From the NCBI GenBank assembly GCA_049514555.1, contig JBEKUY010000001.1:372001-436000 (forward strand): 64,000 nt of DNA, in the 5' to 3' direction. Positions 16,906-25,394 of the stretch are shown here, one piece after another. Made by a program: the position numbers and the translations under genes. The notes beneath the pieces were generated by a model. It was not told where the DNA came from and did not search any database. It saw only the letters and a list, made by a program, of their open reading frames with translations. Origin of the DNA: JBEKUY01 sp049514555 (GTDB lineage: Bacteria > Acidobacteriota > Terriglobia > Acidiferrales > UBA7541). Position 1 is the first letter of the stretch, and each line of letters begins with the position of its first letter.

Positions 16906-19118
16906 GCCCGAGGGATTCCCAAAAGCGCCTCCGCCTCGCCATCGGCGGCGTCCTGGTTACGCTGCTGCTCGCCGCTGTCTTCACGCTGGGCTCTCTGCAT
17001 GTTCCTCTCGAACCCAGTAACTGGCGTGAAATATTGGTCCTCTATGCCGTTTCGAGCTTTATCACCGCGGCGCTGCTTGTTTTCGGCCTGATCCTAACGC
17101 GAACGATTTTGCGCCTGCTCGCCGAACGAAGTGCCCGGCAGCTCGGCGCCCGTTTCAAAAAGAAGATGGTCCTGGGGGCCATGAGCATTTCCCTGCTCCC
17201 GGTTGTGTTCATGTTCTTTGTCAGCTATGCCCTGCTCAATCGCACGGTTGACCGCTGGTTCCCTCGCCCCCTCGAAATCGCCAACGAGGAGAGCCGAAAG
17301 CTTCTGGACGCCCTCGGCCAAATCGAACTCCCGCGCTTGCAGTTGCTCGCGAATCAGGTCCAGCCATACGCCTCCGGCAGGACCGGCGACTTCCTTGACC
17401 ATGCGGCGGCTGCCGGAGCCGACGCGGCCTGGATACTGGACCCGTCGGCCGGAGTCGCGCGCGGCGGCGTGATTGTGAGAAGCCCAGCCGGTGCCGGGCC
17501 GGAGGCGGTTCACATCGAGACCGGCGCTCGCGGCGAGTTCGTGCGTTCGCTGCCGAGCACAATCGAGTTGTGGAGCGCGCGCGGGCAATACTACCTCGCC
17601 GCGAGAGTTCCCCTCGCCAGCGCAGGCGAACGCTTGGGCTACCTCGTCGTCGGACGGCGCACGACGCCGGATTTCCTGACTCACTATAATGCGATCGAGC
17701 AGCAGACCCAGACCTATGGCCAGGAAAAACAGTATCTTCGCGGACTGAAAAAACTCGCTCTGCTCGTCCTGTTCCTCTTCACCATACTGCTGCTCTTTGC
17801 CGTGATGTGGGTGGCGCTGTCTCTCGCCAAGCAGGTCACCGTGCCCATTCAGGCGCTCGCCGAGGGCACCCGGGAAGTCTCCGCCGGCAATTTCGACTAT
17901 CAGGTCCCCGAACAGGCCCAAGACGAACTCGGCATCCTGGTGCGCTCCTTCAATCAGATGACCGTCCAGCTCCGGGACAGCCGCCGCCAGATTGACGAAT
18001 TCACTCGCAGCCTGCAACAAGCGGTGCAAGAGCTCGAGCGCAGGCGCCACCTGATGGAAACGGTCCTCGAGAATATCCCCACCGGCGTGTTGTCCCTGGA
18101 TCCCTCGGGAGCCATCCTGAGCGCCAACTCGGCTGTCCTGACCATCTTTGGCGAGTCGGCGCGGAGCGCCAGCACTTTTGAGGATCTCTTCGGCGCGGAG
18201 GCCTCGCGCATCGTGGAAGCATTGATGCGCCGCTCGCTGCGGATGGGCGTGGTCTCGCGGGAAATCGAGTTGGATCTCAGCGGCCGGCTGATTCACGCAG
18301 TGGTGACGGTGAGTTCGCTCGGCACCCGCCAGGCGCACGCCGGGTACGTGATCGTCGTCAGCGACTTGACCGAGTTGCTCCGCGCGCAGAAATCCGCGGC
18401 CTGGCAGGAAGTGGCTCAGCGGATCGCCCACGAGATCAAGAATCCGCTCACGCCGATCCAGCTTTCGGCGCAGCGGCTGCTCCGGCATCTCGAGCAGCGG
18501 CTGCAATCCAGCGAATCGGCGAGGAAGGAAGAGGAGCTCACTCACGTTGTCCGGGAATGCGCCGCACTGATCGAGCGCGAATCCAAGACGCTCTCGGATC
18601 TCGTCAACGAGTTTTCCGCGTTCGTGCGTTTCCCCGCCGCCAGGATGGCGCCCTGCCAGCCGAACGCCATTGTCGAGCAAGCCCTGGACGTTTTTTCCGG
18701 CAGGCTCGACGGAATCACCATGCGCGCCCGGTTGGCTGACGCCCTGCCCGATATTCGCGCCGACGCCGAACTCCTGCGCCGGGTCCTCGTCAATCTGATC
18801 GACAATGCCGCGGAAGCGCTCGAAGGCGCCACCGTCAAGCAGATCGAGGTGTCCACCCGTCTGCGTCCGGAAACGGACACCGTCGAGATCGCCGTCGCCG
18901 ATACCGGCCACGGCATTTCCCCGCAGGACAAGGACAAGCTGTTCCTGCCCCGCTTCTCGACCAAAGACCGCGGCACCGGCCTCGGCCTGGCCATCGCCGC
19001 GCGCATCATCGCCGAGCACGGTGGTACCATTCGCGTGCAGGACAATGTCCCGGTCGGTTCGCGCTTCGTGCTCGACCTCCCGGTTGCCGAGGCGCCGCTG
19101 ACGCCGAGGCCGGACTGA
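16902..19118 (+). CDS. ntrY: NtrY-like membrane sensor histidine kinase
   Basis: The 738-residue kinase has N-terminal helices (about 12-35, 45-68, 85-110), a periplasmic sensor region, another helix near 285-310, a HAMP domain (QVTVPIQALAEG...), a PAS domain (about 380-480), HisKA with RIAHEIKNPLTPIQLSAQRL holding the phospho-His, and an HATPase domain with DTGHGISPQDKDKLF and GTGLGLAIAARII. This order is that of NtrY. The partner regulator is encoded 15 bp downstream. The ATGA overlap with the glycosylase gene fixes the start. Confidence 0.9.
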   Translation: MSPRDSQKRLRLAIGGVLVTLLLAAVFTLGSLHVPLEPSNWREILVLYAVSSFITAALLVFGLILTRTILRLLAERSARQLGARFKKKMVLGAMSISLLPVVFMFFVSYALLNRTVDRWFPRPLEIANEESRKLLDALGQIELPRLQLLANQVQPYASGRTGDFLDHAAAAGADAAWILDPSAGVARGGVIVRSPAGAGPEAVHIETGARGEFVRSLPSTIELWSARGQYYLAARVPLASAGERLGYLVVGRRTTPDFLTHYNAIEQQTQTYGQEKQYLRGLKKLALLVLFLFTILLLFAVMWVALSLAKQVTVPIQALAEGTREVSAGNFDYQVPEQAQDELGILVRSFNQMTVQLRDSRRQIDEFTRSLQQAVQELERRRHLMETVLENIPTGVLSLDPSGAILSANSAVLTIFGESARSASTFEDLFGAEASRIVEALMRRSLRMGVVSREIELDLSGRLIHAVVTVSSLGTRQAHAGYVIVVSDLTELLRAQKSAAWQEVAQRIAHEIKNPLTPIQLSAQRLLRHLEQRLQSSESARKEEELTHVVRECAALIERESKTLSDLVNEFSAFVRFPAARMAPCQPNAIVEQALDVFSGRLDGITMRARLADALPDIRADAELLRRVLVNLIDNAAEALEGATVKQIEVSTRLRPETDTVEIAVADTGHGISPQDKDKLFLPRFSTKDRGTGLGLAIAARIIAEHGGTIRVQDNVPVGSRFVLDLPVAEAPLTPRPD

Positions 19119-19133
19119 TCCGCCATCACGACG

Positions 19134-20492
19134 ATGCCAAGCAAAGAGACCATCCTGATTGTTGACGACGAAGCGGGCATTCGCGAGTCGCTGAGCCAGA
19201 TTTTTATCGATGAGGGCTATCAGGTCCTGGCGGTGGCCTCCGGCGAAGAGGCCCTGGCCCTGGCGGCGAGCCGCGAATTCCACGTGGTCCTCATGGACAT
19301 CTGGCTGCCGGGCATCGACGGGCTCGAAACCCTCACCCGTCTTCAGGCGCTGGCTCGTCCGCCGATGGTCATCATGATTTCCGGCCACGGCAGCATCGAA
19401 ACCGCCGTGCGCGCGACGAAGCTGGGGGCCTTCGATTTCGTCGAGAAGCCGCTGTCGCTGGAAAAGATCATCGTGCTCGTGCGGAACGCCGCCCAGCAAT
19501 TGCGCCTCGCGGAAGAGAACGAGGAATTGCGGTCCGCACTCGGTCAGCGCTATCAGGTCATCGGCGACAGCGTGCCCATGAAGGCCCTGCGCCAGCAAAT
19601 CGCCCTCACCGGCCCCACCAGCGGGCGCGTCCTGGTCTACGGCGAGAGCGGAACCGGCAAGGAACTCGTGGCCCACGCGCTGCACACCGCCAGCCTGCGC
19701 AATCACGCCTCCTTCGTCGAGGTCAATTGCGCCGCCATCCCCGAAGAGCTGATCGAGTCGGAGCTCTTCGGCCACATCCGCGGGAGCTTTACCGGCGCCG
19801 CCGACGACAAGATCGGGAAGTTTCAACGGGCCGACGGCGGAACTCTGTTCCTCGACGAAGTCGGCGACATGAGCCTGCGCACGCAATCGAAAGTCCTGCG
19901 CGTGCTCGAAGAGCAGCGCTTCGAGCGGGTCGGCTCGAACGAGACCATCCACGTGGACGTTCGCGTCATCGCCGCCACCAACAAGCATCTCGAAGAAGAG
20001 ATCGCCAAAGGCAGCTTCCGCCAGGACCTCTTTTATCGCCTGAACGTGATTCCCTTCTACGTTCCGCCGCTGCGCGAGCACCAAGAAGACATTCCCACCC
20101 TCGCGCGCTATTTCCTCGGCGAATTCAGCGCCGCCTACGGCCGCCACACCAAGGAACTCAGCGAAAACGCCATCGATATCCTGATGCGCTATCCTTGGCC
20201 GGGCAACGTCCGCGAACTGAAGAACCTGGTCGAGCGGCTCGTGATCGTCTGCCCGCAGCAAAGAATCGAGCCGCACCATTTGCCGCCCGAGGTCTTTCGC
20301 GGCGTCACGGAAACTCCGCTCCAACCGGACGCCACCCTGCACGAGGCCCGCAGCGCTTACGAGCGCGAGTTCATCCTTCGCAAGCTCCAGGAGTACCGCT
20401 GGAACATGACCCAGACCGCCGCCGCCCTCGGCCTCGAGCGCAGCCACCTCTATCGCAAAATGAAGTCCCTCGGCATCTCCGCCCCCGATTAG
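19134..20492 (+). CDS. ntrX: NtrX-like sigma-54 response regulator
   Basis: The 452-residue regulator has a receiver domain (DDE near residue 10, phospho-Asp in VVLMDIWLPGIDG), an AAA+ domain with Walker A GESGTGKE, a sigma-54-contact loop reading GSFTGA in place of the usual GAFTGA, and a C-terminal Fis helix-turn-helix (NMTQTAAALGLERSHLYRKMKSLGI). It is the cognate partner of the kinase upstream; NtrYX pairs control nitrogen, redox or envelope genes in different phyla. Its targets cannot be read here. Confidence 0.92.
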   Translation: MPSKETILIVDDEAGIRESLSQIFIDEGYQVLAVASGEEALALAASREFHVVLMDIWLPGIDGLETLTRLQALARPPMVIMISGHGSIETAVRATKLGAFDFVEKPLSLEKIIVLVRNAAQQLRLAEENEELRSALGQRYQVIGDSVPMKALRQQIALTGPTSGRVLVYGESGTGKELVAHALHTASLRNHASFVEVNCAAIPEELIESELFGHIRGSFTGAADDKIGKFQRADGGTLFLDEVGDMSLRTQSKVLRVLEEQRFERVGSNETIHVDVRVIAATNKHLEEEIAKGSFRQDLFYRLNVIPFYVPPLREHQEDIPTLARYFLGEFSAAYGRHTKELSENAIDILMRYPWPGNVRELKNLVERLVIVCPQQRIEPHHLPPEVFRGVTETPLQPDATLHEARSAYEREFILRKLQEYRWNMTQTAAALGLERSHLYRKMKSLGISAPD

Positions 20493-20609
20493 CGTTTGCG
20501 CCCACCCTGCTGCTGCGCGCGCCTTGCATCAGGGTAGGTCTTGAGGAAGAGCAATCCCCGGGCTGTGCCGAAGCGTTCGGGGGCTCGGGAAGTACTTTTG
20601 GATTCATTC

Positions 20610-20691
20610 GATCCGAAAAACACGCCTACAAGTCCCGCCGAATCATCCCTTATCAAACGGTGGACTTAGACCAGGATTGTATACTTCACGC
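20610..20691 (+). repeat. Copy A of an 82-84 bp upstream repeat
   Basis: The segment from GATCCGAAAAACACGCCT to ACTTCACGC is closely related to 23640-23723. Shared blocks include AAAAACACGCCT, AAGTCC, TGGACTTA and ACTTCACGC in the same order and spacing. Each copy lies just upstream of a small membrane-protein gene. It may be a promoter/leader unit or a piece of a mobile repeat. Confidence 0.7.
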
Positions 20692-20771
20692 GAGGACCGG
20701 TGTATAACGCCGCTGACCTTGCGTGAGAACTTCCGCTCAAGGTCCACACCTTTGACGCGGAGGTGTTTCTC

Positions 20772-21356
20772 ATGTTTGAGGTATGGCGGAAGGCGTTTAT
20801 TGCTTCTTTCGAGTTACTCACTTCTCTTCCATTGCTGCTGTATTGGCTGGTATCAGTGGGGTTGGTCGTGGCTCTCATATGGTATCGAAGGGATGCCGCG
20901 GCCATGAAAGAGTATGGGAAGAAAACACTGCTAACCATAGCTGCGGCTGTCATAGCATGGCTTTTGCTTTTCATTTGGCAATGGGGCTATCAACAAAAGA
21001 CGGCAGAAATCGCTGCCGTTCCCGCATATGTGGAACCACAAGACTCACTGAGAAAAAGAACGGTACGTCTAGCTAATGACCTGGATGCATTTCTCGCCGA
21101 GCGTGGAGCGCGACGACCAATTGGACAGAGTGACGATGCAAAGCAATACGACCAAGCAACAATAAACCTATATGTGGCTGAGCACAAAAGCCGAACCATG
21201 GGGATACTCCAAGAGTTGCGAGCCAAGGGTCTGGATGTTGGGCTGCTAGATGCCCCTGGCGCCGCACAGCAACGATTCCTCCTGCCGGACGAAACGCAAC
21301 GACTAAGAGATTTGGCCTTCCACTTGGATGAACATGGCGGGGTCATAAAATTCTAG
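20772..21356 (+). CDS. Membrane protein of unknown function
   Basis: I do not recognise this 194-residue protein. It has two hydrophobic helices (about 20-39 and 51-71), a charged hinge between them and a soluble C-terminal part of about 120 residues with a likely alpha-helical pattern (LRKRTVRLANDLDAFLAERG, TMGILQELRAKGLDVG). ATG 20772 has GGAGG 9 nt upstream. Base composition is lower in GC than the flanking ntrX, suggesting acquired DNA. Its upstream region is duplicated in front of the unrelated gene at 23767. Confidence 0.72.
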   Translation: MFEVWRKAFIASFELLTSLPLLLYWLVSVGLVVALIWYRRDAAAMKEYGKKTLLTIAAAVIAWLLLFIWQWGYQQKTAEIAAVPAYVEPQDSLRKRTVRLANDLDAFLAERGARRPIGQSDDAKQYDQATINLYVAEHKSRTMGILQELRAKGLDVGLLDAPGAAQQRFLLPDETQRLRDLAFHLDEHGGVIKF

Positions 21357-21395
21357 GGATAGCGGACCTTCCGCAAGGCGGAGCGCTCCTGGGTG

Positions 21396-21427
21396 GCCCA
21401 TTTTTGGCGGAAGCCAAAAGTGGGGCC
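21396..21427 (+). terminator. Hairpin, probable terminator after the membrane-protein gene
   Basis: GGCCCATTTTTGGC and GCCAAAAGTGGGGCC pair across a GGAA loop with one bulge, followed by TTTC. It lies 40 bp beyond the stop of the gene ending at 21356. The short T run makes it a weak intrinsic terminator. Confidence 0.5.
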
Positions 21428-21634
21428 TTTCGGCCCAGTCTGGATTATGTGCTTTTCGTTGTTAATCGCGGATGAAATTCAGGGCGTGCTTGAAACTCCA
21501 GAACGTGTCCGCGAATTCCGGGTAGAGCGGCAATACATCCGTCCTGTGTTCCAACCGACGCCCCACGCGCCGAAGCTCTGATCCCCGGAAGGAAATGCAT
21601 TTTACCGGTTCATCGTTTCATTTCCGGCCCGGCA

Positions 21635-23182
21635 CTACGCCCGGCCCGGGGCGGAAACCGTTCGGCGGTCGGGCTCATCGAGTCCCGCATCCATCATCCG
21701 GGCCGGGAGTTCGGGCTTGCGCGTCAACGCCCGCCGCCGAAAGGGACTGTAGAGCAATTCGAGGAGGTCGGACGTATTCATATGGCGGCCGAAGGCGCGC
21801 AGCAACTTCCAGGTTCGGATCGGGCGCTTGAAGATGCGGTGGAAAAACAGCAAACGATATCCTTTCGCCCGCAGCCGGTTCACCACCGGACTCGGCAGAG
21901 CGGTGGGATCGACATCCGAGCACTTGAACCACTTGCACCAATCCCGTTCGTCGTCGATGATCCCGCGCGCGATGTACTCCTGCCAGAGGGGCGTCCCGCG
22001 GTAGGCGCACAAACGATTGAAGGAAAAGGTGTCCAGCTCCAAGCGGGCCGCAAACCGGAAGCTCTCAACAATATCCTCTCTGGTTTCGTCAGGCGAGCCG
22101 ACGACAAAGAATCCGTGGAGCCGTTCGATCCCACAGCGCTTCGCTTCGCTGACGGCGTGCTCGACCTGGGCGAGGGTCTGCTTCTTCTTGAGCCGGTCCA
22201 GCACTTTCTGCGTGCCGGATTCCACGCCAAACATCAGGGCATTGCAGCCGGCCTCGCGCAGGACCGGCAACTGGTCGATTCCCACGGAATCCACGCGGCC
22301 TTCGCAGCTCCAGTGAAACGCAAGCTTGCGTTGAATGATGCCGCGGCAGATCTTTTCGATGCGCCCGCGGTTGATGAGGAAATGGTCATCGGTAAGACAA
22401 ATCGAGCGATAGCCCGCATCGTTGAGCGCTTGGAGTTCCCCGAGGACATGCTCGGGCGAACGGCTGCGCCACCGTCCCTCCCCGAGGGCCGGGATATCGC
22501 AGTAGATGCAGGCATACGGGCAGCCGCGCGACGTTTGTACTGTGCAGAACTTGTCCAGCGAAAGCACCGCAGGGACATCCAGCGGCAGGGATTCGATGTA
22601 ATCGATCGGCAGACTGGTCCGGTCGGGATACGGAAACCGGTCCAGATCGCGGAGGAGTGGACGCTGGGCGTTCTGAACGATTTTTTCTCCATCACGCCAG
22701 ACCAGACCCGCCACAGAACCTGGACTATCGAGGTGATCCAGGTAATCCGTCAGCAACTCCTCGCCCTCGCCGACGCCCACACAGTCGATGTCCGGGCAGT
22801 CCGCGAGAATGCGATCCGCATTCAAAGTGGCGAACGGTCCGCCCACGATGATCGGGATCTTCGGGGCCTCCGCCTTGAGTTGCCGGGCCATGGCTTTGGC
22901 GGCCGGGTAAGTGGTTGTGGATAGAAACGAGAGCGCGATCACGTCGGGTGGCTCTTGGGCAACCGCCCGCGCGATGTGCTCCGCCTTCATCTGCGGGTGG
23001 CACGTGTCAAACATCCGCACCCGGTGTCCCCGTTGGCGCAGCACCGGCGCGAGCGTCTGGATACCCAGGGGCGGAAACGCCATTACTCTGACCCGCTCGC
23101 CGTCAGGCTTTGACCCGTCCAGTTCCGCCGGAAGCACCCGGCAGAAGTTGTCGTCGCCTACGTAAACCAGGAACGTATTCAT
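21635..23182 (-). CDS. B12-binding-domain radical SAM enzyme
   Basis: The 515-residue protein has a cobalamin-binding Rossmann domain (about 30-150; FPPLGIQTLAPVLRQRGH, FLSTTTYPAAK, IIVGGPFATL, GVGEGEELL) and a radical SAM barrel with the cluster motif CPYACIYC (C-x3-C-x2-C) near residue 225, then FGVESGTQKVLDRLKK and FFVVGSPDETREDI. The family includes methyltransferases and ring-forming enzymes of lipid, hopanoid and natural-product pathways (BchE/HpnP-like layout). The substrate cannot be told. It stands alone, with no pathway neighbours. The ATG 23182 starts MNTFLVYVGDD; a longer frame upstream looks spurious. Confidence 0.85.
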   Translation of the reverse strand: MNTFLVYVGDDNFCRVLPAELDGSKPDGERVRVMAFPPLGIQTLAPVLRQRGHRVRMFDTCHPQMKAEHIARAVAQEPPDVIALSFLSTTTYPAAKAMARQLKAEAPKIPIIVGGPFATLNADRILADCPDIDCVGVGEGEELLTDYLDHLDSPGSVAGLVWRDGEKIVQNAQRPLLRDLDRFPYPDRTSLPIDYIESLPLDVPAVLSLDKFCTVQTSRGCPYACIYCDIPALGEGRWRSRSPEHVLGELQALNDAGYRSICLTDDHFLINRGRIEKICRGIIQRKLAFHWSCEGRVDSVGIDQLPVLREAGCNALMFGVESGTQKVLDRLKKKQTLAQVEHAVSEAKRCGIERLHGFFVVGSPDETREDIVESFRFAARLELDTFSFNRLCAYRGTPLWQEYIARGIIDDERDWCKWFKCSDVDPTALPSPVVNRLRAKGYRLLFFHRIFKRPIRTWKLLRAFGRHMNTSDLLELLYSPFRRRALTRKPELPARMMDAGLDEPDRRTVSAPGRA

Positions 23183-23467
23183 CCGGCATTTCCCATGCGA
23201 TCTACGCCTCGCGACCATCGCGGGTCATTCAGTCTCGTTAACCAACATCGTATCATGTGGGCCTCACGCTCCCGAAACGCCGTCGAGGAGATCGGGTGGC
23301 GTGCGGCTCTCAGGGTCCCCAGGTTTCCACTAACGCGATTTCTGGGCAGACTGCTGGACTTCGCTTGTCCGACTGGCGCGTTCTCGGGACTCATGTTTCG
23401 AATGGAAAGTTGTCCCTAGGATGCCGTCGCTTACGTCGAAAAACCAGTGATAACTCAACATTGCTAT

Positions 23468-23496
23468 TGCATATTGGTAACAGACGTGCTACAATG
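23468..23496 (+). promoter_or_regulatory. Sigma-70-like promoter
   Basis: TTGCAT and TACAAT are separated by 17 bp, a near-consensus pair. No gene starts close behind it; the next on this strand is at 23767. It could give a small RNA or be a relic of the mobile segment. Confidence 0.4.
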
Positions 23497-23521
23497 GTCC
23501 GTGAAAAGTCGCTTCAACCTC

Positions 23522-23640
23522 GCTAACTCCCTTAGAATCAGCAGTGGTTGCTGCCTCGTCTCAAAACCCAGCTCGGTTCTCTCACGCGTTCCTCGGAATG
23601 TGGCTGCGTCTCCTAGAGCTAACTCCTTTAGAATCCGCAG
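23522..23640 (+). repeat. Two copies of GCTAACTCC-TTAGAATC-GCAG
   Basis: GCTAACTCCCTTAGAATCAGCAG at 23522-23544 and GCTAACTCCTTTAGAATCCGCAG-like sequence at 23618-23640 are about 96 bp apart. A shorter relative (TTTATAATGCGCAG) follows at about 23664-23677, and CCTTTAGAATCCGCAG recurs exactly at 25395-25410. This looks like an interspersed repeat family in the accessory zone. Confidence 0.65.
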
Positions 23641-23723
23641 ATCCAAAAAACACGCCTGTAAGTCCTTTATAATGCGCAGTTCTGAAACATTGGACTTAAA
23701 AACCGTGATTATTCACTTCACGC
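23640..23723 (+). repeat. Copy B of the 82-84 bp upstream repeat
   Basis: It is related to 20610-20691 along its whole length, starting GATCCAAAAAACACGCCT and ending CACTTCACGC. Its right end also forms part of a CACTTCA / TGAAGTG inverted repeat (23714-23733) and matches, inverted, the sequence at 25369-25387. Confidence 0.7.
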
Positions 23724-23766
23724 ATATGAAGTGTGCTAGCATGACATCCGCTCTTAGGGGGTGCTC

Positions 23767-24192
23767 ATGGATTGGCACAAACTCTGGCACTGGCTTGTCG
23801 CTTTCTGGGGTCACTGGTGGGGTAAGAGCGTATTTTCAGCAGCCGGATTGAGTGGTCTGTATAAGGTGATCATCATGTTTTTGGACTGGCGCAACAAAAG
23901 GAAACAGGGAAAACTTCTCGACCTTCAAATCGAAGAGACTAAGAAGAATGCCGAGACAAATCAACGGGAACGGAACATCGCTACCATCCTGAGAGAGATG
24001 GACTCGGAGGAAGAAAGGATTCATGCGGAGTTTAGAGAGAAAAAAGTGGCACTAGGAACGCTCGCTATTCCAAAGGAACAATGGTACGAGCATTTCAGCG
24101 GAAGATTTTCCAGAGATGATGTGCGCGAAGCGATAAATCGAAAAGTCTCAAGGAACTCTCCGACAACAAAGCGTTGGGAGCGTTCCTGGTAA
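23767..24192 (+). CDS. Small membrane-anchored coiled-coil protein, unknown
   Basis: I do not recognise this 141-residue protein. The first 40 residues are Trp-rich and hydrophobic (HKLWHWLVAFWGHWWG..., IIMFLDW), giving one or two membrane segments. A long charged coiled coil follows (about 45-105), then a soluble tail. ATG 23767 has AGGGGG 5 nt upstream. Its stop codon abuts the stop codon of the convergent transposase with no spacer, so the 3' end may be mobile-element DNA and the protein a passenger or truncated. Confidence 0.6.
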   Translation: MDWHKLWHWLVAFWGHWWGKSVFSAAGLSGLYKVIIMFLDWRNKRKQGKLLDLQIEETKKNAETNQRERNIATILREMDSEEERIHAEFREKKVALGTLAIPKEQWYEHFSGRFSRDDVREAINRKVSRNSPTTKRWERSW

Positions 24193-25122
24193 TTAGGCGG
24201 CCCTTTCTTTGGTCAGTCTCTGGAATGTGAGCACGGGAGCGGTGACCATATGGCGCAAGGTATCCTGAAAGAGGGTTGTACTCTTTCGTCGATTGAAACG
24301 GAACACCATTTCGTCCAGGTAGGCCTGGAGATGTTTCGTGCTCATTTTGTGCCATGTTCCTACGATTCCGCGTTTGAACAGAGAGAACGCGTTTTCCACG
24401 GTGTTTGTATGAACGTCGCCAGAAACGTATACGGATTTGTGGCAGATCGTCTTATGGATTGCATTCTGTTTTTTGTTGAAAGCCCACGGATAGATGGCCG
24501 ATTCATCGGTGATAATCACTTCCACGTCCTCACTCACGTTTTCGTTGACGATTTTGCGGATGGCCTTAGAAGTGGCTTCTTTGGCGCGAATCAGACGAAG
24601 ATCACCGCCGCGCACGCGAATCCCGACGACAACTTGCTTTTCCTTGCGTGGCCGATTGATTCGCGGCTTCCCGCCGATGTACGTTTCATCTATTTCCACG
24701 ATTCCCTTGAGCAATTCCTTCTGCGATTCGATCATAGCAGACCTAATGCGATGGCAGAGATACCATGCAGTCTTGTATCCGCCGATTCCGAGAATCCTCT
24801 GCAGTTGGAGCGCGGAGACCCCTTTTTTCGATTCACAGAGCAAGAATGTCGCAAGGAACCATTTGGACAGAGGCAGGTGGGAATCGTTGAAAACAGTGCC
24901 CGCCATGACGGTGAATTGCGCTTGGCACTCGACACAGCGCAGAATGGATTCCCGGCCACCTACGCGGGCGATCTCTTTCTTTCCGCACTTCGGGCAGACT
25001 GGACCATCGGGCCAGCGCAGTGTTTCCAGGTACTCCCGGCACTTGCTTTCGCAGTCGAAACGCGCCATAAGATCAGGGAGGTTGACTCGCTCAAAGATCG
25101 GAGAAACAGTAGGCATGGTCAT
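24193..25122 (-). CDS. IS1595-family transposase (ISXO2-like DDE)
   Basis: The 309-residue protein has an N-terminal zinc ribbon (C43, C46, C63, C66), a helical region with KKGVSALQLQRILGIGGYKTAWYLCHRIR, and an ISXO2-like DDE nuclease core with Asp145 (VEIDETYIGG), Asp206 (IITDESAIY) and Glu243 in HTNTVENAF. All key residues are present, so it may be active. A strong minus-strand promoter lies at 25347-25375. Length agrees with the family. Confidence 0.9.
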   Translation of the reverse strand: MTMPTVSPIFERVNLPDLMARFDCESKCREYLETLRWPDGPVCPKCGKKEIARVGGRESILRCVECQAQFTVMAGTVFNDSHLPLSKWFLATFLLCESKKGVSALQLQRILGIGGYKTAWYLCHRIRSAMIESQKELLKGIVEIDETYIGGKPRINRPRKEKQVVVGIRVRGGDLRLIRAKEATSKAIRKIVNENVSEDVEVIITDESAIYPWAFNKKQNAIHKTICHKSVYVSGDVHTNTVENAFSLFKRGIVGTWHKMSTKHLQAYLDEMVFRFNRRKSTTLFQDTLRHMVTAPVLTFQRLTKERAA

Positions 25123-25128
25123 GCTCCT

Positions 25129-25332
25129 ATGAAACAGAAAAAAGGCAAACGGCAGAAGTCAGACAGGCAAGTGCTAAAGAGAATCTTCCCGCAAGAAATT
25201 GTCAGGGAAGTAGATGCAACGCTTGAAGATTTGGACGGCCCCAAACGGCTTCCCAATCCGCTTCCAAACCCGCCTAAACGTCCCCTGAAACCCTGGGGGC
25301 GAAAGTGGGCCGAAGAGAAGAAGTCTGAGTAG
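25129..25332 (+). CDS. Small basic protein divergent from the transposase, unknown
   Basis: This frame codes for 67 residues, very rich in Lys, Arg and Pro, with an N-terminal KQKKGKRQKSDRQVLKRIFP and a tail PNPLPNPPKRPLKPWGRK. ATG 25129 lies 6 bp from the transposase start and on the opposite strand, inside the transposase leader. No clear Shine-Dalgarno is seen. It could be a passenger or a regulator of the element, or not a gene at all. Confidence 0.4.
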   Translation: MKQKKGKRQKSDRQVLKRIFPQEIVREVDATLEDLDGPKRLPNPLPNPPKRPLKPWGRKWAEEKKSE

Positions 25333-25346
25333 CTGTCCATGGTTAG

Positions 25347-25375
25347 AATGTATCAGAAAACAGGCTTTGTGTCAA
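25347..25375 (-). promoter_or_regulatory. Strong sigma-70 promoter for the transposase
   Basis: The minus strand carries TTGACA, 17 bp, TACATT. It lies about 225 bp upstream of the transposase ATG, so the transcript would have a long leader antisense to the small ORF at 25129-25332. Confidence 0.65.
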
Positions 25376-25394
25376 GTGAATAATATCGCTTAAA

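Larger units (their letters stand above)
23183..23766. other. Gene-free accessory stretch with repeats
   Basis: No convincing gene. The right half is AT-richer than the core and holds a plus-strand sigma-70-like promoter at 23468-23496, two near-identical 22-bp repeats (23522-23544 and 23619-23640), and repeat copy B at 23640-23723. The peptide frames across the repeats look like chance translations of repeat DNA. Confidence 0.6.
23707..25387. mobile_element. Putative IS1595-type element with flanking ORFs
   Basis: An IS1595-family transposase gene (24193-25122) sits inside a 1.68-kb segment whose ends are imperfect inverted repeats. Read inward, the left end is GATTATTCACTTCACGC and the right end is GATATTATTCACTTGACAC. 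Just outside lie near-direct repeats (ACTTAAAA left, GCTTAAAA right), close in size to the 8-bp duplications of this family. The segment also holds two other ORFs. Against this, the left end falls in sequence duplicated at 20610-20691, so the boundaries are provisional. Confidence 0.5.

Noticed and set aside
17094..20447. A very long open frame (over 1,100 codons) antisense to the ntrYX genes
   Set aside because: It mirrors two recognisable genes in GC-rich DNA; its translation shows no domains and is rich in His, Asp and Gln typical of antisense shadows.
21393..21581. A 62-codon frame downstream of the membrane-protein gene
   Set aside because: It starts inside the terminator-like hairpin, lacks a ribosome-binding site and has no recognisable features.
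23464..23646. A 60-codon minus-strand frame with two LRILKELA-like peptides
   Set aside because: The peptide similarity comes from the two DNA repeats at 23522-23640; no ribosome-binding site or homology.
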